Source: Pseudomonadota bacterium
GTDB taxonomy: Bacteria; Pseudomonadota; Gammaproteobacteria; Burkholderiales; Burkholderiaceae_D
Assembly (NCBI GenBank): GCA_023416415.1
Contig: JAEZHR010000106.1
Location: 1-6,415, forward strand
Reading direction: 5' to 3'
DNA: 6,415 nt
In this document: positions 1-6,415 of the stretch, piece after piece
Numbering within the stretch: the stretch's first letter is position 1
Layout: each line of letters starts with the position of its first letter
Program-made: the position numbers and the translations under genes
The notes under the pieces: generated by a model
What the model was told of the DNA's origin: nothing
Seen by the model: only the letters and a program-made list of their open reading frames with translations
Database searches by the model: none

Positions 1-1
1 G

Positions 2-121
2 CATGTGTACATACGGGGCGCGTCGCAGGCGCTTTACGGCGACAGGATGCGAATGCGGGCCGGGCTAATGCCGGTACTGGCTGCGGTGTCGCGCAAAATG
101 GCCCCAAGAAAAGCCGCCTGA
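2..121 (+). CDS. Possible C-terminal end of a convergent gene (partial, weak)
   Basis: From the left edge one plus-strand frame is open for 39 codons to a TGA at 119-121 and would end in LAAVSRKMAPRKAA. About three quarters of its codons end in G or C, as expected for a gene here, and a convergent gene ending at a terminator would be a normal arrangement. No family was recognised, and a second plus-strand frame is also open across this stretch, so it may be non-coding. No tRNA fold was seen in these bases, although a tRNA-Pro often follows this operon in related bacteria. Confidence 0.2.
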   Translation, partial: HVYIRGASQALYGDRMRMRAGLMPVLAAVSRKMAPRKAA

Positions 122-128
122 TGGCGGC
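106..128 (-). terminator. Rho-independent terminator of the operon
   Basis: On the minus strand GCCGCC (123-128) pairs with GGCGGC (113-118) around the loop ATCA and is followed by TTTTCTT (106-112). The position, just after the last gene, fits an end-of-operon terminator. The plus-strand side has no T-run, so it works well in one direction only. Confidence 0.8.
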
Positions 129-149
129 CTTGAGCCTGTGGCGGAAGGG

Positions 150-167
150 GAGACGGAACGCCGTCTC
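150..167 (-). repeat. Perfect inverted repeat overlapping the merR-like stop codon
   Basis: GAGACGG (150-156) and CCGTCTC (161-167) form a 7-bp perfect stem around a 4-nt loop. The 5' arm in the minus-strand RNA includes part of the stop codon (166-168). It has no following T-run, so it is not itself a terminator. It lies about 20 nt before the true terminator and could protect the 3' end or help transcription stop. Confidence 0.55.
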
Positions 168-552
168 AGGGCTTCAGCAGCTCGAGGATGTGCTGCAGCT
201 CCGCGCGCAATGCCGCCGTGTTCACCTCGTGCATGACCGCCAAGTTCGCGACTTCGGGCACGGATGTGTCTGCAACACGCAAATCGAGCCGATTCCGCGC
301 GCCGCTGATTGTAAACCCCTGCTCGTATAGCAGCTCGCGAATGCGACGGATCAGAAGGACTTCATGGTGCTGGTAATAGCGACGATTGCCGCGTCGCTTG
401 ACCGGCTTGAGCTGCGTGAACTCCTGCTCCCAGTAGCGCAGCACGTGTGGCTTGACGCCGCACAGCTCGCTGACTTCGCCGATCGTGAAATAGCGCTTGG
501 CAGGAATCGGCGGGAGAACGGCTGGTTCCGCCTTGGTGGTGCGTTCACTCAT
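166..552 (-). CDS. MerR-family transcriptional regulator, small orphan type
   Basis: A 128-residue DNA-binding protein of the MerR family. The winged helix-turn-helix spans about residues 20-90: YFTIGEVSELCGVKPHVLRYWE is the recognition helix region, RRGNRRYYQHHEV the wing, and IRRIRELLYEQGFTISGARNRL the second helical pair. A Leu-rich C-terminal helix (about 108-127) should form the dimer coiled coil. The effector region is very short and the only cysteine is Cys31, inside the HTH, so it shows no metal site like that of MerR or CueR. The ligand and targets are unknown. It lies 20 nt after ihfA with a weak ribosome site (GAG upstream of the ATG at 550-552). A MerR-type gene directly after ihfA is a common arrangement in proteobacteria, and here it is the last gene before the operon's terminator. 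The stop is TGA, inside a small hairpin. Confidence 0.94.
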   Translation of the reverse strand: MSERTTKAEPAVLPPIPAKRYFTIGEVSELCGVKPHVLRYWEQEFTQLKPVKRRGNRRYYQHHEVLLIRRIRELLYEQGFTISGARNRLDLRVADTSVPEVANLAVMHEVNTAALRAELQHILELLKP

Positions 553-572
553 GGATCGCTCAGGCGGATTGG

Positions 573-986
573 TCAGGCGACTCGGGCAACCGGCACGCTG
601 GTGGAGGTCTCAACCATGCTCTTGAGCTTCTGACTGGCATGGAAGGTCACGACCCTGCGTGCAGTGATCGGAATTTCTTCTCCCGTCTTGGGATTGCGGC
701 CGGGCCGCTGCGGCTTGTCGCGCAGCTGGAAGTTGCCGAACCCAGACAATTTGACTGATTCCCCCCGTTCGAGCGCATTGCGAATCTCGTCGAAGAAGGT
801 TTCGACCATATCCTTGGCTTCACGCTTGTTCAGGCCGACCTGCTCGAACAGAAGCTCGGCGAGTTCGGCCTTGGTCAGCGTCGGGAGACTTTTCTCGGCC
901 TGAGAGCGGGCCTTCGATTCCTGCATCGCTCGGCTGAGATCTGCGGCCAGGACGGATTGAAATTCGGCGGAAGTCACGTCATTCAT
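573..986 (-). CDS. ihfA: Integration host factor subunit alpha, N-terminally extended
   Basis: One half of the IHF heterodimer, which binds specific DNA sites and bends them sharply for recombination, replication and transcription control. The core (about residues 36-125) is typical: [25 protein letters not shown] forms the dimer helices, and [22 protein letters not shown] is the HU/IHF signature with the intercalating Pro99 at the arm tip. E. coli IHF alpha has 99 residues; this one has 137, mainly from a 35-residue N-terminal extension, plus a short C-terminal tail. The ATG (984-986) is preceded by AGGA at a good distance, which favours the long form. No ATG, GTG or TTG lies close to the core start; ATG codon 21 is the only internal alternative. 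N-terminal extensions are known in betaproteobacterial IHF alpha. The gene lies 30 nt after pheT, as in many proteobacteria; the stop is TGA. Confidence 0.96.
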   Translation of the reverse strand: MNDVTSAEFQSVLAADLSRAMQESKARSQAEKSLPTLTKAELAELLFEQVGLNKREAKDMVETFFDEIRNALERGESVKLSGFGNFQLRDKPQRPGRNPKTGEEIPITARRVVTFHASQKLKSMVETSTSVPVARVA

Positions 987-1016
987 AAGTTTGATCCTGC
1001 CCTTCCCCAGCCTCGT

Positions 1017-3443
1017 TCAGGCACGCAAACGGGCGCCGTGTGCATGCTCGACGGCAGCGATGAAAGCAGCCATTGCGGCATCGACTTTCTCGTCCTGCAG
1101 GGTTGACCGAGTATCTTGCAAGGTGAACCGGAACGCAAGGCTTTTCTCGTTCTCGGCCAAGCCCTTGCCGCGATATTCATCAAATAAAACAACGGCTTGC
1201 ATGATAGCACACTCGGTTTTTTCCTGCCTTGCGGTAACAAAGGTGTCAATCAGTGCCTGCACCGGAACCTCCTGCCGGACCAATACGGCAAGGTCGCGTG
1301 TAACCGCCGGGAACTTCGAAATTTCACGATAGACAGGCACGTCACGCTCACACAGCGCCTCCGCCTCGACTTCGAACAGGACAGGCGCCAGCGGCAACTC
1401 GTACTTCTGCTGCAGACGCGGATGTAACTCACCAATGACTCCGACCGCACTTCCGTCAAGCAGCACCTGGGCCGAGCGGCCGGGATGCAGCGCGGGATGC
1501 ACCACCTTCTCGAAGCGCACCTGGCGCGGCGCGAACAGGGATTCCAGGTCGGCCTTCACATCGAAGAAATCGACGTTGCGCGTTGCCAGCCCCCACTGTT
1601 CGTCCTCGGCCGGACCATAGGCAATCGCCGCCACCCGCTTGGGCTGCTGGTAGCCCGCCACCTGCAGCGGGCCATCGGTCGTAGCCTCGTCCTTCAGGTA
1701 TACGGCACCGGCTTCAAAGACGCGCACGCGGTTGAGCTTGCGGTTCAGGTTGTAGCGAACGTTGGCGACCAGGCCTCCGATCAGTGTCGAACGCATCACG
1801 CTCATCTGGCTGGCAATCGGATTGAGCAGGCGGATCGGATCGCGGTTGTCGGCGAAATCCGTCTCCCAGCCTTCTTCGACGAAGCTGAAATTGACCACTT
1901 CCTGATAGTCGCGATCGGCCAGCAGGTGGCGGATGGCAAACAGCGATCGCCGGTTTTCGGGGCCGATGCGCATCGCACTGGATGCCACCGGCGGCAGCGC
2001 CGGGATGTTCTCGAACCCGTGTACACGCGCGATTTCCTCGATCAGGTCTTCCTCGATCTCGATGTCGAAACGGAAGGACGGCGGTGTGACCGTGAACGTC
2101 CCCTCTCCGCGCTCGAACGGCAGGCCGAGACGAGTGAAGATATCGGCGATCTCGTCATCCGACACCTGTACCCCGATCACCTTTGCCGCCCGCGCCGTGC
2201 GCACGGTGACCGGCTTGCGCTCGGGCAGATTGACGACGTGGTCATCCACCGGACCAACCTTCGTTTCGGGCCCGCCACAGATCTCGACAATCAGCGCGGT
2301 AAGGCGCTCGATGTGCTCGACCGTCGTTGCGTAGTCAACCCCGCGCTCGAAGCGGTGTGCCGCGTCGGTGGAGAAATTGTAACGACGTGCGCGCCCCTGG
2401 ATGGCCTGTGGCCACCAGAACGCAGCCTCCAGATAGATATCGGTGGTATCGAGCGAGACTGCAGTCGAATCACCACCCATGATGCCAGCAAGCGATTCGA
2501 TTTCCTTGTCGTCGGCAATCACGCCCACCCATTCGTCGACTTCGACCGTATTCCCGTTCAGCAACTTGAGCGACTCGCCCTTGCGCCCCCAGCGCACGTC
2601 AAGGCTGCCATGGATCTTGTGCAAGTCGAATACATGACTCGGCCGACCGAGCTCCAGCATCACGTAGTTCGAGATGTCCACCAGCGCCGAAATCGGCCGC
2701 TGGCCGCTACGCTCCAGCCGGCGCTTCATCCATTCCGGCGTTTCGGCACGCGCATTCAAACCACGGATGATGCGCCCGGTAAAACGGCCGCAAAGATCGG
2801 GCGCATTCACCCTGACCGGAAGAATTTCATCGCAATTCACAGCAACCGGCGTAATGGCAGGCGGCTTCAGCTCGGCTCCGGTCAAGGCCGAGACTTCGCG
2901 GGCAACGCCCAGAACGGAGAGGCAGTCCGCCTTGTTCGGAGTGAGCTTGATTGTGAACTTGAGATCGTTCAACTGATAGTAATCACGGAAATTCTGCCCG
3001 ACCGGCGCATCGTCCGGCAGCTCCAGCAGACCACCATGATCGTCCGACAGCTTCAGTTCGCGCGCCGAGCACAACATGCCTTGCGATTCCACGCCGCGCA
3101 GCTTGCCGAGCTTGATTTCGAAGGGCTTGCCGTCTTCGCCCGGCGGCAATTTGGCCCCGATCATGGCGCAAGGTACCTTCATGCCGGCCCGTACGTTCGG
3201 TGCACCGCAGACAATATTGAGCAAGGTACCTGTGCCGGCATCAACCTGACATACATTCAGGCGATCGGCGTTCGGATGCTTGGCGACTTCGATGACCTTG
3301 GCGACCACTATGTTGGAAAAAGGCGGAGCCACCGGCTCCACTTCCTCCACTTCGAGCCCCGACATCGTCAACATATGTGCCAACTCGTCCGAAGTCATCT
3401 TCGGGTCAACCAGGCTACGCAGCCAGTTCTCGGAGAATTGCAT
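1017..3443 (-). CDS. pheT: Phenylalanyl-tRNA synthetase beta subunit
   Basis: Beta subunit of the phenylalanyl-tRNA synthetase heterotetramer; it binds tRNA and hydrolyses mischarged Tyr-tRNA-Phe. At 808 residues it is full length. Domains in order: the B1 tRNA-binding OB fold (about 39-150, [20 protein letters not shown]), the B3/B4 editing domain (about 205-400), B5 (about 405-475), the catalytic-like core (about 480-700) and the C-terminal ferredoxin-fold anticodon-binding domain (about 708-801, [12 protein letters not shown] to HAHGARLR). Editing-site residues are kept: His270 in PSHVFD, and Thr359 and Ala361 in [11 protein letters not shown], matching E. coli His261, Thr354 and Ala356. 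The ATG (3441-3443) has AGAAGG eight bases upstream; the stop is TGA, and ihfA starts 30 nt later. No frameshift or internal stop is present, unlike in pheS. Confidence 0.98.
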   Translation of the reverse strand: MQFSENWLRSLVDPKMTSDELAHMLTMSGLEVEEVEPVAPPFSNIVVAKVIEVAKHPNADRLNVCQVDAGTGTLLNIVCGAPNVRAGMKVPCAMIGAKLPPGEDGKPFEIKLGKLRGVESQGMLCSARELKLSDDHGGLLELPDDAPVGQNFRDYYQLNDLKFTIKLTPNKADCLSVLGVAREVSALTGAELKPPAITPVAVNCDEILPVRVNAPDLCGRFTGRIIRGLNARAETPEWMKRRLERSGQRPISALVDISNYVMLELGRPSHVFDLHKIHGSLDVRWGRKGESLKLLNGNTVEVDEWVGVIADDKEIESLAGIMGGDSTAVSLDTTDIYLEAAFWWPQAIQGRARRYNFSTDAAHRFERGVDYATTVEHIERLTALIVEICGGPETKVGPVDDHVVNLPERKPVTVRTARAAKVIGVQVSDDEIADIFTRLGLPFERGEGTFTVTPPSFRFDIEIEEDLIEEIARVHGFENIPALPPVASSAMRIGPENRRSLFAIRHLLADRDYQEVVNFSFVEEGWETDFADNRDPIRLLNPIASQMSVMRSTLIGGLVANVRYNLNRKLNRVRVFEAGAVYLKDEATTDGPLQVAGYQQPKRVAAIAYGPAEDEQWGLATRNVDFFDVKADLESLFAPRQVRFEKVVHPALHPGRSAQVLLDGSAVGVIGELHPRLQQKYELPLAPVLFEVEAEALCERDVPVYREISKFPAVTRDLAVLVRQEVPVQALIDTFVTARQEKTECAIMQAVVLFDEYRGKGLAENEKSLAFRFTLQDTRSTLQDEKVDAAMAAFIAAVEHAHGARLRA

Positions 3444-3572
3444 GGTTCAAACCTTCTTAATCTGTAACGTCTCGTGACCGGACGCACCGGCCAACTTGAT
3501 CATTGTCCATCCGGCGCCTGCCGCCCGTCGGGCACGATTTGCAGGATCACGGGAATCGCGTCGGGCACCGCG
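3444..3572 (-). other. pheS-pheT spacer with small ORF, direct repeat and possible hairpin
   Basis: This 129-nt gap holds no recognisable gene. The 10-mer GTGCCCGACG (minus strand) occurs twice, at 3559-3568 and 3526-3535. The second copy lies in a possible stem-loop: GCCC/GGGC (3530-3533 with 3523-3526) inside CCTGC/GCAGG (3541-3545 with 3517-3521). The pheS frame stays open after its TGA for 41 codons to a TGA at 3447-3449. Within that frame ATG 3501-3503 would give an 18-residue peptide, MIKLAGASGHETLQIKKV, ending three bases before pheT. No good Shine-Dalgarno precedes it. The pheT site AGAAGG (3452-3457) is clear. Confidence 0.4.
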
Positions 3573-4589
<1,017 letters not shown>

Positions 4590-4638
4590 GCGGCTCTCTA
4601 CGCCCGTGGGTTGGAATGACTGTGAAACGCGACGCGTC

Positions 4639-4675
4639 AAAACAAAACGGGGCACAGGTTAAGACCTTTGCCCCG
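4639..4675 (-). terminator. Intrinsic terminator or attenuator between rplT and pheS
   Basis: On the minus strand a 7-bp stem (4669-4675 CGGGGCA with 4648-4654 TGCCCCG), continued after one mismatch by AGG/CCT and a 6-nt loop, is followed directly by TTTTGTTTT (4639-4647). This has the form of a rho-independent terminator inside the operon. In E. coli pheST is controlled by attenuation at a terminator in the same place, after rplT. No leader peptide with clustered Phe codons was found upstream of the hairpin, so the mechanism here may be partial termination or something else. Confidence 0.65.
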
Positions 4676-4688
4676 CCTTTCATGTGCA

Positions 4689-4708
4689 ATGCCGCCTTGA
4701 TGCGGCAC
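4689..4708 (-). promoter_or_regulatory. Stem-loop just after rplT
   Basis: Minus-strand RNA GUGCCGC (4702-4708) pairs with GCGGCAU (4689-4695) around a 6-nt loop: seven pairs, the last a G-U. It starts 15 nt after the rplT stop and has no T-run, so it is not a terminator by itself. It may stabilise the 3' end of the upstream message or take part in folding with the terminator-like hairpin that follows. Confidence 0.4.
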
Positions 4709-4723
4709 TCAAATCAACAACGC

Positions 4724-5083
4724 TCAAGCGGCGATGCTGGCCTTCACCTGGTTGACAATCGCGGCAAATGCCGGCTTGTCGGTAACTGCCATGTCGGCCA
4801 GAACCTTGCGATCGAGGCCGATATTGGCCTTTTTCAGGCCGTTCATGAACACGCTGTACGTAACGCCGTGCTCACGGCTCGCCGCGTTGATACGCGCAAT
4901 CCACAGCGCGCGGAACACGCGCTTTCTGTTGCGACGATCGCGGTAGGCGTACTGCCCGGCGCGCATGACCGCCTGCTTGGCAATACGAAATACCTTGCTG
5001 CGACGGCCGCGGTAACCCTTGGCTTGTTCCAGTACTTTCTTATGACGGGCCCGTGCGGTGACCCCACGTTTTACTCGAGGCAT
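4724..5083 (-). CDS. rplT: 50S ribosomal protein L20
   Basis: Binds 23S rRNA early in large-subunit assembly, and in several bacteria also represses its own operon by binding mRNA. The protein has 119 residues, the usual size. The basic N-terminal tail ([20 protein letters not shown], then [17 protein letters not shown]) threads into rRNA; the globular C-terminal part includes [17 protein letters not shown] and ends [10 protein letters not shown]. The start ATG (5081-5083) follows a strong AAGGAG with a short spacer, stronger than the site of rpmI. It lies 21 nt after rpmI and is followed by a 134-nt spacer containing a terminator-like hairpin before pheS. The stop is TGA. Confidence 0.98.
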   Translation of the reverse strand: MPRVKRGVTARARHKKVLEQAKGYRGRRSKVFRIAKQAVMRAGQYAYRDRRNRKRVFRALWIARINAASREHGVTYSVFMNGLKKANIGLDRKVLADMAVTDKPAFAAIVNQVKASIAA

Positions 5084-5104
5084 GGTAGCTCCTTGATTGT
5101 GAGG

Positions 5105-5302
5105 TTAGGCGAACGGCATCATCGTGCGCACGGACAACACGTCGGAATCATGGACTCCGACCGCACCGCGCAGCTGGCGCTTGTTCTTGGTGGTCTTCTT
5201 GGTCAGGATATGGCGCTTGAAGGCTTGGCCGCGCTTGACGGTTCCGCCCGGACGCACGCGAAAGCGCTTCTTCGCGCTGCTCTTGGTCTTCATCTTAGGC
5301 AT
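5105..5302 (-). CDS. rpmI: 50S ribosomal protein L35
   Basis: Small basic protein of the large ribosomal subunit. The 65-residue length is standard for the family. The N-terminus [16 protein letters not shown] is the L35 signature, followed by the basic core ([20 protein letters not shown]); the C-terminus ([16 protein letters not shown]) is more variable. The start ATG at 5300-5302 has GGAG (5308-5311) five bases upstream. Two bases of that site are paired in a predicted GNRA-capped hairpin, so translation could be tuned by folding. The stop is TAA, and rplT begins 21 nt downstream, consistent with joint expression of the L35-L20 pair. Confidence 0.97.
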   Translation of the reverse strand: MPKMKTKSSAKKRFRVRPGGTVKRGQAFKRHILTKKTTKNKRQLRGAVGVHDSDVLSVRTMMPFA

Positions 5303-5309
5303 GACAACT

Positions 5310-5444
5310 CCGCCCTCTCGGGCGGCTCCATTTTTGACATGATTGCAGGTGGCAATACTTCATTGCTCTTGGATGCCTGCACTCACTTGTTATGCGGCGA
5401 AGTCGAGTCCGCCGCCATCCACAGGTCCCGCATAGCGGAACCCG
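5310..5444 (-). promoter_or_regulatory. Structured infC-rpmI leader, four predicted stem-loops; candidate L20 autoregulatory RNA
   Basis: The 151-nt spacer between infC and rpmI can fold almost completely when read as minus-strand RNA. Hairpin 1 pairs 5435-5444 with 5422-5431 (10 bp including two G-U pairs, 3-nt loop). Hairpin 2 pairs 5410-5415 with 5394-5399 (six GC pairs, 10-nt loop), extendable with a bulge. Hairpin 3 has an outer stem of 5376-5381 with 5344-5349 and an inner stem of 5362-5366 with 5352-5356. Hairpin 4 pairs 5320-5325 with 5310-5315 and is capped by a GNRA-type loop GAGA; its 3' arm contains the first two bases of the rpmI Shine-Dalgarno GGAG (5308-5311). In E. coli and Bacillus, L20 represses its own operon through RNA structure upstream of rpmI or infC. 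The same role is inferred here from position and folding potential only. Confidence 0.5.
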
Positions 5445-5453
5445 CAAATTCTG

Positions 5454-5975
5454 TTACTTCTTCTTTTTCGGCGCCAGTACCATCACCATCTGGCGTCCTT
5501 CCATCTTCGGAAACTGTTCGACCTGTCCATACGGTTCCAGATCGGCTTTCAGGCGCTCCAACACGCGCATGCCGATTTCCTGGTGTGCCATCTCGCGACC
5601 GCGGAAACGCAGCGTGATCTTGGTCTTATCACCATCCTCCAGGAAGCGGGTCAGATTGCGCAGCTTGATGTTGTAATCACCATCATCAGTACCCGGACGG
5701 AACTTCACTTCCTTGACCTGGATGACCTTCTGCTTGAGCTTGGCTTCGTGGGCGCGCTTCTGCTCCTGATACTTGAACTTTCCGTAGTCCATCAGGCGAC
5801 AGACCGGAGGAACTGCGGTCGGCGCAATCTCCACCAGGTCCACGTTGGCCTCTTCAGCCAGCCGAAAGGCTTCTGCAAGACTGACGATGCCAAGCGGTTC
5901 GATCCCGACTCCGTTGAGGCGCACCTCAGGCGCATGGATTTCGCCGTTGATGCGATGTGACTTATCCGTAGCTAT
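5454..5975 (-). CDS. infC: Translation initiation factor IF-3, start codon ATA
   Basis: IF3 binds the 30S subunit, keeps it from joining 50S too early, and proofreads the initiator tRNA and start codon. With the ATA start the protein has 173 residues, normal for the family. The N domain begins [17 protein letters not shown], reaches the conserved [11 protein letters not shown] (about residues 59-69), continues into a Lys/Gln-rich linker, and the C domain follows ([20 protein letters not shown] to [14 protein letters not shown]). Start choice: reading upstream from the family's N-terminal sequence, the frame holds no ATG, GTG or TTG before an upstream TGA (5994-5996). ATA at 5973-5975 lies 6 nt after a good AAGGAA (5982-5987). 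A start at GTG codon 18 would delete the conserved N-terminus. Rare start codons in infC (AUU in E. coli) let IF3 repress its own synthesis, so the same control is inferred here. Confidence 0.95.
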   Translation of the reverse strand: MATDKSHRINGEIHAPEVRLNGVGIEPLGIVSLAEAFRLAEEANVDLVEIAPTAVPPVCRLMDYGKFKYQEQKRAHEAKLKQKVIQVKEVKFRPGTDDGDYNIKLRNLTRFLEDGDKTKITLRFRGREMAHQEIGMRVLERLKADLEPYGQVEQFPKMEGRQMVMVLAPKKKK

Positions 5976-5987
5976 TGTCGTTTCCTT
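5973..5987 (-). promoter_or_regulatory. infC ribosome binding site and ATA start codon
   Basis: AAGGAA (5982-5987), a 6-nt spacer and then ATA (5973-5975) on the minus strand. This site decides the start of infC: no standard start codon is in frame upstream of the conserved N-terminal residues. A strong Shine-Dalgarno followed by a poor start codon is the known arrangement for IF3 autocontrol. Confidence 0.75.
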
Positions 5988-5991
5988 AAAA

Positions 5992-6004
5992 AATCAAACA
6001 ATTA
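5992..6004 (+). promoter_or_regulatory. Candidate IHF-binding site in the thrS-infC gap
   Basis: The plus strand reads AATCAAACAATTA, a full match to the E. coli IHF consensus WATCAANNNNTTR. It sits in the 44-nt thrS-infC spacer, just upstream of the infC ribosome binding site, beside an A-rich run. The operon itself encodes IHF alpha, so feedback is conceivable. By chance about 0.2 such matches are expected in a window this size on both strands, and more in AT-rich spacers, so support is modest. Confidence 0.25.
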
Positions 6005-6019
6005 GGCCGTGCTTGGCGC

Positions 6020-6415
6020 TCAGGCTTTGGCGTCGATCTCGTTCTTGAGTCGCTCCACCAGTGCATCGACGGGCATCACACCCAGATCGACGTTGCCTCG
6101 CGCACGCACGGCCACCGTATTCGCATCCCGTTCCTTATCGCCGATGACGACGATATAAGGCAACTTCTGGACGGAATGCTCGCGTATTTTATAGGTTATT
6201 TTCTCGTTGCGCAAATCAAGCTGAACCCTAAACCCTTGTTTTTTCAGGCGTTGTGCAATTCCTTGCGCATACTCAGCCTGAGCATCCGAGATATTGAGCA
6301 CCGCAATCTGAACCGGCGCCAGCCAGAGTGGCATTGCGCCGGCATGATTTTCGATCAGGATGCCGACGAAGCGTTCCAGCGATCCGACGATCGCACGATG
6401 AAGCATGACTGGCAC
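6020..6415 (-). CDS. thrS: Threonyl-tRNA synthetase, C-terminal part (cut by window edge)
   Basis: Class II aminoacyl-tRNA synthetase that charges tRNA-Thr with threonine in the cytoplasm. Only the last 131 codons of a protein usually near 635 residues are present; the 5' end lies beyond the right edge and the first codon in view (GTG) is internal. The segment opens with class II motif 3 ([20 protein letters not shown], whose arginine contacts ATP). The C-terminal anticodon-binding domain follows, from about residue 35 of the fragment ([12 protein letters not shown]) through the family signature [14 protein letters not shown] and the strand [11 protein letters not shown]. The stop is TGA. It is the first gene of the classic thrS-infC-rpmI-rplT order and lies 44 nt upstream of infC. 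Codons around 6186-6230 are AT-rich and include two rare ATA codons, which may reflect an embedded promoter. Confidence 0.97.
   Translation of the reverse strand: MPVMLHRAIVGSLERFVGILIENHAGAMPLWLAPVQIAVLNISDAQAEYAQGIAQRLKKQGFRVQLDLRNEKITYKIREHSVQKLPYIVVIGDKERDANTVAVRARGNVDLGVMPVDALVERLKNEIDAKA
6186..6214 (-). promoter_or_regulatory. Candidate sigma-70 promoter inside thrS, for infC-rpmI-rplT
   Basis: On the minus strand a -35-like TTGCGC (6209-6214) is followed after 17 nt by TAAAAT (6186-6191), which matches five of six bases of the -10 consensus. The stretch is distinctly AT-rich for this GC-rich gene and uses ATA twice for isoleucine. In E. coli the infC promoters also lie inside thrS, so the position is sensible. 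A start near 6179 would give infC an untranslated leader of about 200 nt. The -35 match is only three of six bases, so this remains a prediction. Confidence 0.35.

Noticed and set aside
1..105. A tRNA-Pro gene, expected after this operon in some relatives
   Set aside because: No cloverleaf, T-loop or anticodon arm could be found on either strand.
1201..1206. TATCAT on the minus strand near the end of pheT as a -10 box for an ihfA promoter
   Set aside because: No acceptable -35 sits 16-18 nt upstream; the similarity of one hexamer is not enough.
1485..3467. A 660-codon open frame on the plus strand opposite pheT
   Set aside because: It mirrors pheT codon structure, is rich in Arg, His and Gln as expected for an antisense shadow in GC-rich DNA, shows no domain I recognise, and pheT is a clear full-length gene.
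5310..5330. The rpmI-proximal hairpin read as a plus-strand terminator (stem then CTCCATTTTTG)
   Set aside because: No plus-strand gene ends here, and the T-run is separated from the stem by several bases.
4616..5617. A 333-codon plus-strand frame across rplT, rpmI and the infC end
   Set aside because: It is antisense to three certain genes and shows no family features.

Overview
This window is a minus-strand segment of the conserved bacterial translation operon thrS-infC-rpmI-rplT-pheS-pheT-ihfA followed by a small merR-type gene. Read on the minus strand it runs from the right edge to about position 106. The gene order, the GC-rich codons, the close match of each protein to proteobacterial families, and the N-terminally extended IHF alpha subunit point to a betaproteobacterium, probably in or near Burkholderiales. 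That placement is inferred from family knowledge; no search was run. It is chromosomal housekeeping sequence, with no sign of an insertion sequence, phage, CRISPR array or tRNA.

Layout from the right edge, in transcription order: the C-terminal 131 codons of thrS (6020-6415); infC (5454-5975), which appears to start at the unusual codon ATA; a 151-nt spacer that can fold into four stem-loops; rpmI (5105-5302) and rplT (4724-5083); a 134-nt spacer holding a hairpin and an intrinsic-terminator-like element; pheS (3573-4589); a 129-nt spacer; pheT (1017-3443); ihfA (573-986); merR-like (166-552); and an intrinsic terminator (106-128) that closes the unit. The last 105 bases at the left edge may hold the tail of a convergent plus-strand gene, but the support is weak.

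The genes serve translation: threonine and phenylalanine charging (ThrS, PheS/PheT), initiation (IF3) and two large-subunit proteins (L35, L20). The nucleoid protein IHF alpha and an orphan regulator ride at the end of the unit. Several candidate control points sit between or inside the genes: a promoter-like sequence inside thrS, a perfect match to the IHF consensus before infC, the non-standard IF3 start codon, the folded leader before rpmI, and a terminator or attenuator before pheS.

The most striking anomaly is an in-frame TAG at codon 28 of pheS, an essential gene that is otherwise intact with all catalytic motifs. None of the eight genes in the window uses TAG as its stop. A base error in the sequence is the simplest explanation; a real nonsense mutation with restart or suppression is the more interesting one. 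No wholly new system is evident; the novelty lies in these regulatory and decoding details.
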